Assembly (NCBI GenBank): GCA_902805545.1
Contig: CADCTD010000126.1
Location: 82,179 to 146,178 of the forward strand
Length of the DNA stretch: 64,000 nucleotides
Source: an uncultured Craurococcus sp.
GTDB lineage: Bacteria; Pseudomonadota; Alphaproteobacteria; Acetobacterales; Acetobacteraceae
Reading direction: 5' to 3'
Shown here: piece by piece, positions 36,381 to 45,281 of the stretch
Numbering within the stretch: position 1 is the first letter of the stretch
Layout of the letters: each line of letters begins with the position of its first letter
The notes under the pieces: model-generated
Database searches by the model: none
Told to the model about the DNA's origin: nothing
What the model saw: only the letters and a program-made list of their open reading frames with translations
Made by a program: the position numbers and the translations under genes

Positions 36381-37447
36381 TCGCCATCGGCCTCCCGCCG
36401 CAGCAGCCGGATCTTCTCCAGCTCGCTCTGGAAATCGACGTAATGCGGCAGCTTGAGGTGCTCGACGAAGCCCGTCGCCTCCACATTGTCGCAGTGATAG
36501 AGCACGAACTCCTGGTCCTGCGCTGGCGCCTCCACCGGCTCCCCGAGCTCCTCCGCACGCAGCGCCCGGTCGACCAGCGCCATCGCCATCGCCTTCCGCT
36601 CACCCTGGCCGAAGACGAGGCCATAGCCGCGGGTGAATTGCGGCGGCTCCGTCTTCGAGCCGGCAAATTGGTTCACCATCTGGCATTCGGTGACGGTGAC
36701 CTCGCCGAGCTCGATCGGGAAGCCGAGCTCCGGCGGCTCGAACTCGACCGTTACCGCCCCCATGCGGATCTCGCCGACGAAGGGATGGGCATTGCCATAG
36801 CCGCGCTGGGTCGAATAGCCGAGCGAGAGCAGGAAGCCCTCATCCCCGCGCGCCAGCGCCTGCAGCCGCAGCGGCCGCTCGGCGGGGAAGTTGAGCGGCT
36901 CCCGCGTCAGGTCGCGCGGCTCCGCCTCGGAGGGCAGCTCGGGCGCCATCAGCCCCTCCTGCGCCAGCAGTGCCGTGACCCGTGGCATGGGTGCCTCGTC
37001 GGCTGGAGCCTCGGGCGCCGGCTCCGGCACGCCCCCCTCGGCGGCAAGGGCGAAATCCAGCAGCCGGTGCGTGTAGTCGAAGGTCGGCCCTAGCACCTGC
37101 CCGCCCGGCAGCTCCTTGTAGGTCGCGCTGATCCGCCGCCGGATGCGCATCGCATCGGTCTCGACCGGCAAGCTCGCGCCGAAGCGGGGCAGGGTGGTGC
37201 GGTAGGCGCGCAGCAGGAAGGCCGCCTCGATCAGGTCGCCCCGCGCCTGCTTGATGGCGAGCGCGGCCAGCCCACGGTCGTGGCAGGCACCCTCCGCCAT
37301 CACCCGGTCGACGGCGAGGCCGAGCTGCGCCTCGATCTGGGCCAGGCTGAGCTCCGGCAGCACCGGGTCGCCCCGCCTTTCCTCGGCGAGCCAGGCATGC
37401 GCCGCCTCGATCGCCCGCTCGCCGCCCTTGACCGCCACATAGGCCAT
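36377..37447 (-). CDS. phnI: ribose 1-methylphosphonate 5-triphosphate synthase nucleosidase-like subunit PhnI
   Basis: 356 residues, close to the usual size. PhnI exchanges adenine of ATP for the phosphonate at ribose C1, helped by PhnG, H and L. Family features: MAYVAVKGGERAIEAAHAWL at the start, LSLAQIEAQLGLAVDRVMAEG, QRGYGNAHPFVGEIRMG and CDNVEATGFVEHLKLPHYVD near the end. A proline/alanine-rich stretch around residue 145-160 looks like a lineage-specific loop. ATGA overlaps with phnH and phnJ. Confidence 0.94.
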   Translation of the reverse strand: MAYVAVKGGERAIEAAHAWLAEERRGDPVLPELSLAQIEAQLGLAVDRVMAEGACHDRGLAALAIKQARGDLIEAAFLLRAYRTTLPRFGASLPVETDAMRIRRRISATYKELPGGQVLGPTFDYTHRLLDFALAAEGGVPEPAPEAPADEAPMPRVTALLAQEGLMAPELPSEAEPRDLTREPLNFPAERPLRLQALARGDEGFLLSLGYSTQRGYGNAHPFVGEIRMGAVTVEFEPPELGFPIELGEVTVTECQMVNQFAGSKTEPPQFTRGYGLVFGQGERKAMAMALVDRALRAEELGEPVEAPAQDQEFVLYHCDNVEATGFVEHLKLPHYVDFQSELEKIRLLRREADGE

Positions 37448-38025
37448 CAGCCGGCCTCCTCGATCCGAGTGGTGCGCGGCAGCGCCGCCAGCCTGTCCCC
37501 AGTGCAGAGCACCAGGTCGACGCCACGCGGAAACCGCGCCCCGTTCGCCGCCCAGGCTGCGAGGAAGCCGCGCGGCAGCCCTTCCACCTCCAGCAGGTGT
37601 TCGGTCTCGATCCCCGGCCCGGTGAGCCGCCAGCCCGCGCCCCTCTCCAGCCCCGCCACCTGCAGGACGAGCGTCGCCGAGCGATGCGGCTCCTCTTCCG
37701 TCCCTGCCTCCAGCGCCGCCAGCTCCGGCATGCCGCACGCAGCCAGCAGGAAGCTGGCCGCCCCCGGCTCCGCCACCAGCGGGCAGCCGGCATGGAAGCG
37801 CAGCCATTCCTCGGCCACCGGTCCCGCATCGGTCCAGAGCGGGGTCTCCGCGTCCGCCAGCGTCAGCAGCATGGCCGCAGCCGCAGGAGCGAGCGGCGCC
37901 GGCGCCTCCGGCAGGCCGGCCAGGCGGTGCACCCGCCCGGGCCGGGCCATCGCCTCCAGCAGCGCCCGGAAGCAGGCCTGCGCCGCCGGCACCGGATCGG
38001 CGAAGCCGGGGGTCAGGCCGCTCAT
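37447..38025 (-). CDS. phnH: phosphonate C-P lyase complex subunit PhnH
   Basis: 192 residues. Begins LTPGFADPVPAAQACFRALLEAMARPGRV, the recognisable N-terminus of PhnH, and keeps the TLADAETPLW strand and FPRGVDLVLCTGDRLAALPRTTRI C-terminus. Structural member of the PhnGHIJ core with a PLP-transferase-like fold that lacks cofactor residues. Overlaps of 1-4 nt with phnG and phnI. Confidence 0.93.
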   Translation of the reverse strand: MSGLTPGFADPVPAAQACFRALLEAMARPGRVHRLAGLPEAPAPLAPAAAAMLLTLADAETPLWTDAGPVAEEWLRFHAGCPLVAEPGAASFLLAACGMPELAALEAGTEEEPHRSATLVLQVAGLERGAGWRLTGPGIETEHLLEVEGLPRGFLAAWAANGARFPRGVDLVLCTGDRLAALPRTTRIEEAG

Positions 38026-38480
38026 CGCATCGTCGCCATGGTGAAGAACTCCACCCGCGTCGCCGCTGCCTTCGCCGCCTCGCGGGTCGCCCGGGCGGCC
38101 TGCGCCGCTGCCAGCGGCTCGATCACGGCCGACAGCAGCGCCGGCCGCCGGGACGGGTCCTGCAGCGCCGCATCTAGTACCGCCGCCAGCTCCGCCTGCC
38201 GCGTATCCCGCCCGGCGACATAGGCATGGCCGACCAGGCCGTCCGCCAGACGCACGCTGCACCGGGTCACCGTCATCTCGCCGAGATTGAAGGGCGCCCC
38301 GTCGCCGCCCTGCCGGCCACGAGCCATCACCAACCCGGTCTCCGGACCGCGCAGCCTGGCATGGCGGGGCAGGGCAGGGGCTTCCGCCAGCCGGGCCGTG
38401 ATGGCCTCCGCATCGGCCCGCGCCAGCACGCCCATCCAGCGGCGCCGGGCCGCCCGAGCTTCCATTGCATTATCGGACAT
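38022..38480 (-). CDS. phnG: phosphonate C-P lyase complex subunit PhnG
   Basis: 152 residues, first gene of the operon. ARRRWMGVLARADAEAI opens the protein; RGPETGLVMARGRQGGDGAPFNLGEMTVTRCSVRL and VGHAYVAGRDTRQAELAAVLDA are the conserved PhnG core. ATG 38480 is used; a second ATG (38465) just before the homologous region is an alternative. Its promoter must lie in the 78-bp gap shared with the divergent phnF. Confidence 0.93.
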   Translation of the reverse strand: MSDNAMEARAARRRWMGVLARADAEAITARLAEAPALPRHARLRGPETGLVMARGRQGGDGAPFNLGEMTVTRCSVRLADGLVGHAYVAGRDTRQAELAAVLDAALQDPSRRPALLSAVIEPLAAAQAARATREAAKAAATRVEFFTMATMR

Positions 38481-38558
38481 AGATGCAACCATAAAGTCTA
38501 GACAACCAGACGTCCAGCTAACTAGGATGCCGGTAACATCGCACGGCAGGCAGGGCCC
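38481..38558. promoter_or_regulatory. divergent phnG/phnF promoter region with operator-like palindrome
   Basis: The gap is AT-richer than its surroundings and holds the perfect palindrome GTCTAGAC (38496-38503), with AGAC repeated 8 bp further (38508-38511) and TAACTAGG after it. HutC-subfamily repressors such as PhnF bind short palindromes of this kind, so this is the probable PhnF operator for both directions. No clear Pho box was found. Confidence 0.55.
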
Positions 38559-39308
38559 ATGGTTGAAACTTCCATGAACAATACGGCCACGCTCGCCCGC
38601 GGCCAGGGCGTTGCCCTCTGGCGCCAGATCGCCGGGACGATGGAGCGGGAGATCGCCAGCGGCAACCTCGCCCCCGGCGCCCGCCTGCCGACCGAGGCGG
38701 AGCTTTCCGCGCGCTTCGCCGTCAATCGCCACACCGTCCGCCGCGCCATGGAGGAGCTCGAGAGCCGCGGCCTCGTCCGCATCGAGCAGGGCCGCGGCAG
38801 CTTCGTCGCGGAGGACGTGCTGGACTACCCCGTCGGCCCCCGCACCCGCTTCTCCGAGACCATCCGCCGGCAGAACCGGGAGCCGCAGGGCCGCCTGCTC
38901 CGCATCGAGGAGCTGCCGGCGGAGGCCCATATCGCCGAGCAGCTTCGCCTCCGCCGCGGCCGTCCCGTCGTCCTCGCGGAACGCCTGAGCCTGGTCGATG
39001 GCCGCCCCATCGCCATCGGCACACACTGGTTCTCGGCCACCCGCTTTCCCGGCATTGCCTCGCTGCTGGCGGAGGAGGCTTCCATCACCCGCGTCCTCGC
39101 CCGCCTCGGCGTCGCCGACTTCCACCGCGAGGCCACCCGCATCACCGCCCGCATGCCGACGCCGGAGGAGGCCACGCTGCTCGAGCAGTCCCGCACCCGC
39201 CCGGTGCTGGTGACGGAGGCGACCAATGTCGACCCGGACGGCCAGCCGGTCGAGGTGAGCATGGGCTGCTACGCGTCGGGCCGGGTGCAGATCATTGCGG
39301 AAAGCTGA
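38559..39308 (+). CDS. phnF: GntR/HutC-family phosphonate operon regulator PhnF
   Basis: 249 residues. The N-terminal winged helix (LWRQIAGTMEREIASGNLAPGARLPTEAELSARFAVNRHTVRRAMEELESRGLV region) and the UTRA effector domain (FSETIRRQNREPQGRLLRIEELPA through VEVSMGCYASGRVQI) are both complete. PhnF represses phn operons and is released by a phosphonate-related or phosphate-linked signal. Divergent to phnG, so also self-regulating. ATG 38574 is an alternative start. Confidence 0.93.
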   Translation: MVETSMNNTATLARGQGVALWRQIAGTMEREIASGNLAPGARLPTEAELSARFAVNRHTVRRAMEELESRGLVRIEQGRGSFVAEDVLDYPVGPRTRFSETIRRQNREPQGRLLRIEELPAEAHIAEQLRLRRGRPVVLAERLSLVDGRPIAIGTHWFSATRFPGIASLLAEEASITRVLARLGVADFHREATRITARMPTPEEATLLEQSRTRPVLVTEATNVDPDGQPVEVSMGCYASGRVQIIAES

Positions 39309-40452
39309 CACGCCCGGCTGGCACATCACCAGCGGCGAGGTGCTGCGCGACGGCGCCCTCGCCACCGGCGAGGTCGCGCTCGCCGGCGGGGCGATCGCTG
39401 CCGCGCCACCCACCTCCGCCCGCCAGATCGACGCCACCGGTCTCCTCGTCATGCCGGGTCTCGTCGACATCCATGGCGACGCGCATGAGCGCGCCCTGCA
39501 ACCGCGCCCGGGCATCGGCTTCCCGCCCGCCCTGGCGCTCCGCGACACCGCCGCGCAAATCCTCGCCAGCGGCATCACCACCGCCTTCCTCGGCGTGACC
39601 CTCTCCTGGGAGCCTGGCCTCCGGTCGCTCGGCATGTGGCGCGCGCTGATGGCAGCGCTGGACGAGGCTCGCCCGGTCCCCCTCGACCTCCGCGTCCATT
39701 GCCGCTTCGAGGCCGACAATCTCGACGCCCTGGACGATGCGCTGGCCGACATCGCCGCCGGCCGCGTCCACCTGCTCGGCTTCAACGACCATACCCCCTC
39801 CATCCTGACGAAGCTCGGCAATGCCAAGGAACTGGCGAAGTATGCCGGCCGCGCTGGCCTCTCTCCGGAGGAGTTCCGCACCTTGGCCGAGCGCATCGCC
39901 GCCCGCCGCGCCGAGGTCCCCGCTGCCCGGGCTCGTCTCGCCGCGGCAGCGGCCGCCGCCGGCATCCCCATGCTGAGCCATGACGACGCGACGCTCGAAG
40001 ACCGCGCCCTTTATCGCAGCCTCGGCGCCCGGCTCTGCGAATTCCCGATGGCCGAGCCGGTTGCCGCCGATGCCCGCGCCCATGGCGAGGCGGTGGTGAT
40101 GGGCGCCCCCAATGTTGTGCGCGGCGGCAGCCATCTCGGCTGGGCCAGCGCCGCGCCGCTGGCCGAGCGCGGCCTCGTCACCATCCTCGCCAGCGACTAC
40201 CACTGGCCTGCGCTGCTCGAAGCCCCATTCGCCATGGCCCGCCGCGGCAGGATGGGCCTTGCCGAGGCCTGGTCCCTCGTCTCCGACAACCCCGCCGCCG
40301 CGGCCGGCCTCACCGATCGCGGCGCGCTGCATCCCGGAATGCGCGGGGACGTGGTCCTGATCGACCCCGACGGACCGCGCGTCCTGGCCTGCTTCGTCGC
40401 AGGCGAGGCGGCATTCCTCGCCGGCGACGCGATCGCCCGCCTCAGGCCTTGA
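39295..40452 (+). CDS. second PhnM-family amidohydrolase
   Basis: 385 residues, PhnM/COG3454-like. It begins at a TTG inside the 3' end of phnF (14-nt overlap), which implies coupled translation. The metal-binding segment reads PGLVDIHGDAHERALQPRPG, differing from the HTDN of the operon PhnM, and other blocks are conserved (LSHDDATLEDRALY, GAPNVVRGGSHLG, ILASDYHWPALL). It could be a second diphosphatase for a different ribosyl phosphonate, or have another substrate. Its control by PhnF is likely from the arrangement. Start codon less certain than the rest. Confidence 0.85.
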   Translation: MRKADTPGWHITSGEVLRDGALATGEVALAGGAIAAAPPTSARQIDATGLLVMPGLVDIHGDAHERALQPRPGIGFPPALALRDTAAQILASGITTAFLGVTLSWEPGLRSLGMWRALMAALDEARPVPLDLRVHCRFEADNLDALDDALADIAAGRVHLLGFNDHTPSILTKLGNAKELAKYAGRAGLSPEEFRTLAERIAARRAEVPAARARLAAAAAAAGIPMLSHDDATLEDRALYRSLGARLCEFPMAEPVAADARAHGEAVVMGAPNVVRGGSHLGWASAAPLAERGLVTILASDYHWPALLEAPFAMARRGRMGLAEAWSLVSDNPAAAAGLTDRGALHPGMRGDVVLIDPDGPRVLACFVAGEAAFLAGDAIARLRP

Positions 40453-40455
40453 GGC
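40439..40455. terminator. possible bidirectional terminator between the phnM paralogue and amidase
   Basis: Hairpin GCCTCA-GGCCT-TGAGGC lies across the overlapping 3' ends of two convergent genes, followed by TCTTCC on the plus strand. The stem is only 6 bp and the T tract weak, so termination is plausible rather than certain. Confidence 0.35.
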
Positions 40456-41974
40456 TCTTCCAGTCGACCCCGCTCTCGAAGGCTGCCGCGGCGCGGTAGA
40501 TCGTCGCCTCGTCATACATCCTGCCGACCAGCATCAGCCCGACCGGCAGCCCATCCGCCAGCCCGCAGGGTACCGACATCGCCGGATGGTGGGTGCAATC
40601 GAAGGGCGCGGTGTTCGGCAGGATCTCGAAGGCCCGTTGGATGACCTCGCTCACCGGCGCATCGGCGGGCGGCAGCGGCGTCGCCGTCATCGGCAGGGTC
40701 GGCATGGCGAGCAGGTCGTACTGCGACAGCACGGAGTCATAGGCCGCCCGCAGCCGCCGCACCAGGTTCTGCGCCTTGGCGTAGTAGTGCCCGCGATGCC
40801 GCGTCACCATGTAGTGCCCGAGCAGCATGGTGTTCTTCAGCGAGTCGGAGAGCTCATCCGCCCGCCCGCGCCAGTTGCTGTGCGCATCGAGCAGCGAGTT
40901 GACATAGAGCCCCTGCCAGTTGAAGCCGAAGCCGTTGCCGTGCATCATCTGCACCGTCGCGCCCTCGGCCGCGACCGGCAGCCAGATCGCCGCGCCCAGC
41001 CGGTGCATCGGCAGCGAGACCGTCTCCACCGTCGCGCCGAGCCCGCGAAGCCGATCCGCCGCCTCCCGCACCAGCGCATCGCTCTTCTCCTGCGACTGCG
41101 GATGGGCGAAGCCTTCCTCGATCAGCGCGATCCTCATGCCGGAGATGCCGCCCCGCATCAGGTCGCGATAGGCCGGCACCGGCGCCGTGCTGTACTGCCG
41201 CGGGTCGAGCCCGTCCGGCCCCGCCAGCACCTCGAGCAGCAGCGCATTGTCCTCGACCGTCGCCGTCATCGGCCCGGTATGGTCGATGGTCAGCTCGATC
41301 GGCATGATGCCCGTATAGGGCACCAGCCCATGCGTCGGCTTCATCCCGTAGATGCCGCAGAAGGCGGCCGGCATGCGGATCGACCCGCCCTGGTCGCCGC
41401 CGAGCGCCATAGGCACATCGCCTGCCGCGACCACCGCCGCGCTGCCGGAGGAGGAGCCGCCAGCCGAATAACCCATGCGATGCGGGTTGTGCACCGGCGC
41501 CGGCGCGCTGGTATGGCTGCCGCCGGAGAAGCAGAAATACTCGCAGACCGTCTTGCCGGTGATGGTCCCGCCCGCCTCCAGGATGCGCGTGGCGACCGTC
41601 GCATCCATATCCGGCACATAGCCCTCGAGGGTCGAGGCGCCGTTCATCATCGGCACGCCGGCGAGGCAGATATTGTCCTTCAACGCGACGGTCTTGCCCT
41701 TGAGCTTGCCGGAGGACGCGCCCTCCACCCGGCTCTTCACGTACCAGGCGCCGTAGGGGTTCTCCTCCGCGCTCGGCCGCTTGCCCGGCGTCCGGGGGAA
41801 GGTCACCTCCGGGATCTCGTCCGGCATCTGGTCGACGAGGTTGTAGGCGGCGAAGCTGCCCACGAGCGCCGCGCGGTGCTGGGTCAGATCCTCATCCGAG
41901 AGGGTCAGGCCCAGCTCGCCCGCGACCTTGCGCCACTCATCGATGGCCGGCAGCTTCAGTGTTCCCAGCGGCAT
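40442..41974 (-). CDS. amidase (amidase-signature family)
   Basis: 510 residues. Hydrolyses amides with the Ser-cisSer-Lys triad: the lysine in GKTVALKDNICLAG, the serines in SAGGSSSGSAAVVAAG and in GGDQGGSIRMPAAF. The C-terminal MSVPCGLADGLPVGLMLVG closes the fold. Last gene of the amide operon, 23 bp after the LivF-type ATPase gene, so it probably acts on the imported amide. Aliphatic amide substrates fit the neighbours; aryl amides cannot be excluded. Its 3' end overlaps the convergent phnM paralogue by 11 nt. Confidence 0.88.
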   Translation of the reverse strand: MPLGTLKLPAIDEWRKVAGELGLTLSDEDLTQHRAALVGSFAAYNLVDQMPDEIPEVTFPRTPGKRPSAEENPYGAWYVKSRVEGASSGKLKGKTVALKDNICLAGVPMMNGASTLEGYVPDMDATVATRILEAGGTITGKTVCEYFCFSGGSHTSAPAPVHNPHRMGYSAGGSSSGSAAVVAAGDVPMALGGDQGGSIRMPAAFCGIYGMKPTHGLVPYTGIMPIELTIDHTGPMTATVEDNALLLEVLAGPDGLDPRQYSTAPVPAYRDLMRGGISGMRIALIEEGFAHPQSQEKSDALVREAADRLRGLGATVETVSLPMHRLGAAIWLPVAAEGATVQMMHGNGFGFNWQGLYVNSLLDAHSNWRGRADELSDSLKNTMLLGHYMVTRHRGHYYAKAQNLVRRLRAAYDSVLSQYDLLAMPTLPMTATPLPPADAPVSEVIQRAFEILPNTAPFDCTHHPAMSVPCGLADGLPVGLMLVGRMYDEATIYRAAAAFESGVDWKSLKA

Positions 41975-41997
41975 GATCGTCCTCCTCCGTATTGGCG

Positions 41998-42699
41998 TCA
42001 GGCGCTCGTGCCCACGAATTCCTGCACGAGGTCAGGATCGCCGAGCGCATTCGGCGGGAGCTCCCGCGTGATGCGGCCGCGCTGGATCAGCAGGATGCGG
42101 TCCGCAAGGGCCTGGATGAAATCGAGATTCTGCTCGACCAGCAGCACGGAGAGCCCACGCCGCCGCAGCGCATGGATGCGCTCGACGATGGCCGCGTTGA
42201 TCGAGGGCTGGATGCCTTCCGTCGGCTCGTCGAGCAGCAGCAGCCGCGGCCGCCCGCAGAGCGCCCGCGCCAGGGCGAGCAGCTGCTGCTCGCCGCCCGA
42301 GAGCGCCCCGCCCGGGCGGTCCAGCAGCCGCCGCAGCTCCGGGAATTCCTCCAGCACATCCTCCACCACCTCTCCATCGCGGCCGCCCTTGGCAGCGACG
42401 GCGAAGCGGAGGTTGTCAAGGACCGAAAGCGCCGGAAAGATCTGCCGCCCCTGCGGCACATAGCCAAGGCCACGCCGCGCCCGCGCATGCGGCGGCAGGC
42501 GCTGGATCTCCTGCCCATCGAGCAGGATCCGCCCGCCCTTGCAGGGCAGCAACCCCATGATGGTCCGCAGCAGCGTCGTCTTGCCCATGCCGTTATGGCC
42601 GAGGATCCCGACGCAGCTTCCCGCCTCGACGCCGAGCGAGGCGCCGTGCAGCACGCCGATGCGGCCATAGCCGGCGACCAGACCCTCGACTGCCATCAT
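41998..42699 (-). CDS. ABC transporter ATP-binding protein, UrtE/FmdF-like (LivF type)
   Basis: 233 residues. Walker A GHNGMGKTTLLRTIMG with methionine in the loop, signature LSGGEQQLLALARAL, Walker B LLLLDEPTEGIQPSI, switch VLLVEQNLDFI. The GHNGMGKTT and EPTEGIQPSI forms are characteristic of UrtE/short-chain amide transporters rather than of leucine transporters. ATGA overlap with the preceding ATPase gene. Confidence 0.9.
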   Translation of the reverse strand: MMAVEGLVAGYGRIGVLHGASLGVEAGSCVGILGHNGMGKTTLLRTIMGLLPCKGGRILLDGQEIQRLPPHARARRGLGYVPQGRQIFPALSVLDNLRFAVAAKGGRDGEVVEDVLEEFPELRRLLDRPGGALSGGEQQLLALARALCGRPRLLLLDEPTEGIQPSINAAIVERIHALRRRGLSVLLVEQNLDFIQALADRILLIQRGRITRELPPNALGDPDLVQEFVGTSA

Positions 42700-43433
42700 G
42701 CCGGCACCGCCATCCGCGCCTCGGGCGGCCGGCCGAGATAGACGTCGTGCACGCGCGGATCGGCCAGCACGCGCTCCGCGCAATCCTCGACCAATATGCG
42801 GCCCTGGTGGAAGACGGTGATGCCGCTGGCAATCGCCCGGATGAACTGCATGTCGTGCTCGACGACGATGACGGCATGGTCGCGGTTCATCTCGCGGATC
42901 AGCGTCGCCGTCCCCGCCGTCTCCTCCGCACTCATCCCGGCGGTCGGCTCGTCGAGGATGATGAGGTCCGGCTCCGGTGCCACCACCGTCGCCAGCTCGA
43001 CGAGCTGCCGCTGCCCATGGGCGAGCAAGCCGACCTGCGCCTCCGCCAGCTCGCCGATGCCGAGCCGCTCCAGCGCCGCCATCGCCCTGCGCTTCGCCTC
43101 TCGCTCACCATGCTTCCGCCGCACCGCGAGCGTCACGCCCTCGAGCGCCGTCAGCCCGTCGAAGAGCGAGGGCACCTGTGTCTTGATGCCGATGCCAAGG
43201 CGCGCAATCGCGTGCGGCTCAAGCCCCGTGATGTCCCGTCCCCGCCACAGGATGCGCCCCGCCGTTGGCCGGTACTGCCCGGTGAGACAGCGGAAGAAGG
43301 TGCTCTTCCCCGCCCCGTTCGGCCCGATCAGGCAGCGCAGCTCGCGCTCGGCAACCGAGAGGTTGACGTCGTCGACAGCGACGACGCCGCCGAAGCGCAT
43401 CGTCAGCCCCTCCGTTGCCAGCAGTGCCGTCAT
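42696..43433 (-). CDS. ABC transporter ATP-binding protein, UrtD-like (LivG type)
   Basis: 245 residues. Walker A GPNGAGKSTFFRCLTGQY, IKTQVPSLFDGLTALEGVTLA (UrtD-like Q-loop region), LLAHGQRQLVELATVVAPEP as the divergent signature, Walker B LIILDEPTAGMSAEET and switch VIVVEHDMQFIRAI. The AHGQRQ signature is what UrtD-type subunits carry. ATGA overlaps on both sides. Confidence 0.9.
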   Translation of the reverse strand: MTALLATEGLTMRFGGVVAVDDVNLSVAERELRCLIGPNGAGKSTFFRCLTGQYRPTAGRILWRGRDITGLEPHAIARLGIGIKTQVPSLFDGLTALEGVTLAVRRKHGEREAKRRAMAALERLGIGELAEAQVGLLAHGQRQLVELATVVAPEPDLIILDEPTAGMSAEETAGTATLIREMNRDHAVIVVEHDMQFIRAIASGITVFHQGRILVEDCAERVLADPRVHDVYLGRPPEARMAVPA

Positions 43434-44416
43434 GGCGTCCGCCGTCGGAAGAGCGCCGCGAGCGTCGGCTGCAGCCCGCGTGGGATGGCGAGCACCGCGA
43501 CCACCAGCACGAGGCCGAGGATCAGGCTCGGGTTGACCTCCGGCAGCGTCCCGGCCCAGGCCGTCAGCGCCTGCAGCAGCATCGCGCCGATGATCGGCCC
43601 GAGCAGCGTGCCGACGCCGCCCACCATCACCCAGATGATCACCTGCCCCGAATAGGCCAGCGAGAACATGGTCGGGCTGACGAAGACGCAATTGGCGAAG
43701 AGCATCCCCGCAAGCCCCGCCATCAGCCCGCCGATCGCGAAGATCGCCAGCTTGTGGAAGCGCACGTCATAGCCGAGCAGCGCCGCCCGCAGCTCATTCT
43801 CGCGGATGGCGACGACGACGCGGCCGAAATGGCTGCGCAGGACCAGCTTGCAGACCGCATAGCAGCCGCCCAGGCAGGCGACGGCGATGACGAAGATCTG
43901 CTCCGGCGCCAGCGCCGTCCCCGGATCGCCCGGCACATTGAGCGGCGGCGTCGCCGGGATGCCGTTGAAGCCGCCGAGCGGTGCCGCGCCGATCCGCCAC
44001 TCGTCCCCGGCCGTCGAGTTGATGAAGTTGAACAGGATCAGCGTCACCGTAAGGGTGATGACGCCCATATAGACATCGCTGACCTTGCCGTAGAACATCA
44101 CATAGCCGAGCGCCGCGGCCGCCAGCATCGGCACGCCGAGCGCGATGGGGATGGCATAGGTCGTATCCGGCAGGTTCAGCGCCGCCACCGCATAGGCATA
44201 GCCGCCGAGGCCGAAGAAGGCCGCCTGCCCGAAGCAGAGGATGCCGCCGAAGCCCCAGACCAGCGCGAGGCTCAGCGCCAGCAGCGCCATGGCGACATAG
44301 ACGGTCGCATTGATGATGGCGAAGAGCTCCAGCACCTGCGGCAGCCACCAGGCGGCGAAGCCCGCCGCCAGCAGCGCCAGCACGGCCTGCAAGAGGGCGC
44401 GGCGGTCTTCCGTCAC
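43430..44416 (-). CDS. ABC transporter permease, UrtC/FmdE-like (LivM type)
   Basis: 328 residues, about ten membrane helices. LSLALVWGFGGILCFGQAAFFGLGGYAY and GQVIIWVMVGGVGTLLGPIIGA are LivM/UrtC landmarks. Overlaps the next permease and ATPase genes by 4 nt. Inner-membrane channel of the amide/urea importer. Confidence 0.91.
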   Translation of the reverse strand: MTEDRRALLQAVLALLAAGFAAWWLPQVLELFAIINATVYVAMALLALSLALVWGFGGILCFGQAAFFGLGGYAYAVAALNLPDTTYAIPIALGVPMLAAAALGYVMFYGKVSDVYMGVITLTVTLILFNFINSTAGDEWRIGAAPLGGFNGIPATPPLNVPGDPGTALAPEQIFVIAVACLGGCYAVCKLVLRSHFGRVVVAIRENELRAALLGYDVRFHKLAIFAIGGLMAGLAGMLFANCVFVSPTMFSLAYSGQVIIWVMVGGVGTLLGPIIGAMLLQALTAWAGTLPEVNPSLILGLVLVVAVLAIPRGLQPTLAALFRRRTP

Positions 44417-45279
44417 AGCGACCGCCGGAAGAAGCGCCCGGTGATGCCCTGCGGCAGCAGCCGCAGCAGCACGATGGCGATGGCGAGCATCAGCACCTCG
44501 CCCAGCACCGGCGTGGTGGCGAAGGTCCCGAGCGTGTTGACGCTGCCGAGCAGGCCCGCCGCCGAGCTCGTCCCCGCCAGCATCGACGCGCCGCCGGTGA
44601 TGACGGTGATGAAGCTCCGTGCGATATAGGCCGTGCCCATGGTCGGCACGACGCCCGACATCGGTGCGATCAGCGCCCCCGCCAGCCCCGAGACCGCCGC
44701 CCCGGCCGCGAAGGAGAGGGCATAGACCCGCTCGGTCGGCACGCCGAGGGCTGCCGCCATGCCGGCATTCTGCATCGTCCCGCGCGCGACCAGCCCCGCC
44801 AGGGTGAAGCGCAGCACCGCCCAGACCGCGGCGAGCAGCACCAATGTCGCCGCGATCAGGAAGAGCCCATAGCCCGAGGTGCTGTAGGCGCCGATCTGCA
44901 CGCTGCCGAGCGGCGCCGAGAAGCCGGCGACCGTATTGCCGAAGATCATGGTGACGGCGCCCACCAGCGCCAGCGACAGGCCCCAGGTCGCCAGCATCGT
45001 ATCCACCATCCGCCCGTAGAGCCGCCGGATCACCAGCCGCTCCACGACCACGCCGAGCAGCCCGACGCAGAGCGGCGCCACCACCAGCATCGCCACCCAG
45101 AGATTGATCCCCGCCTCCACGGCGAGGATCGCGCTGTAGGCGCCGAGCATCAGGAACTCGCCATGGGCGAGGTTGATCACCCGCATCATGCCGAAGACGA
45201 TGGCAAGGCCGAGGCTGATCAGCAGCAGCGTGGCGATGCCGCTCAGCGCCTGGATGCCGGTGGCGAGCGCCAGGTCCAT
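44413..45279 (-). CDS. ABC transporter permease, UrtB-like (LivH type)
   Basis: 288 residues. GLAIVFGMMRVINLAHGEFLMLGAY is the LivH/UrtB hallmark, and the C-terminal half holds VITGGASMLAGTSSAAGLLG as the coupling region. Its stop overlaps the start of the LivM-type gene. The start is 2 bp after the end of the binding-protein gene. Confidence 0.91.
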   Translation of the reverse strand: MDLALATGIQALSGIATLLLISLGLAIVFGMMRVINLAHGEFLMLGAYSAILAVEAGINLWVAMLVVAPLCVGLLGVVVERLVIRRLYGRMVDTMLATWGLSLALVGAVTMIFGNTVAGFSAPLGSVQIGAYSTSGYGLFLIAATLVLLAAVWAVLRFTLAGLVARGTMQNAGMAAALGVPTERVYALSFAAGAAVSGLAGALIAPMSGVVPTMGTAYIARSFITVITGGASMLAGTSSAAGLLGSVNTLGTFATTPVLGEVLMLAIAIVLLRLLPQGITGRFFRRSL

Positions 45280-45281
45280 CG

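Noticed and set aside
40586..42463. A 625-codon plus-strand frame opposite amidase and LivF
   Set aside because: Antisense shadow; the minus strand shows intact catalytic and nucleotide-binding motifs.
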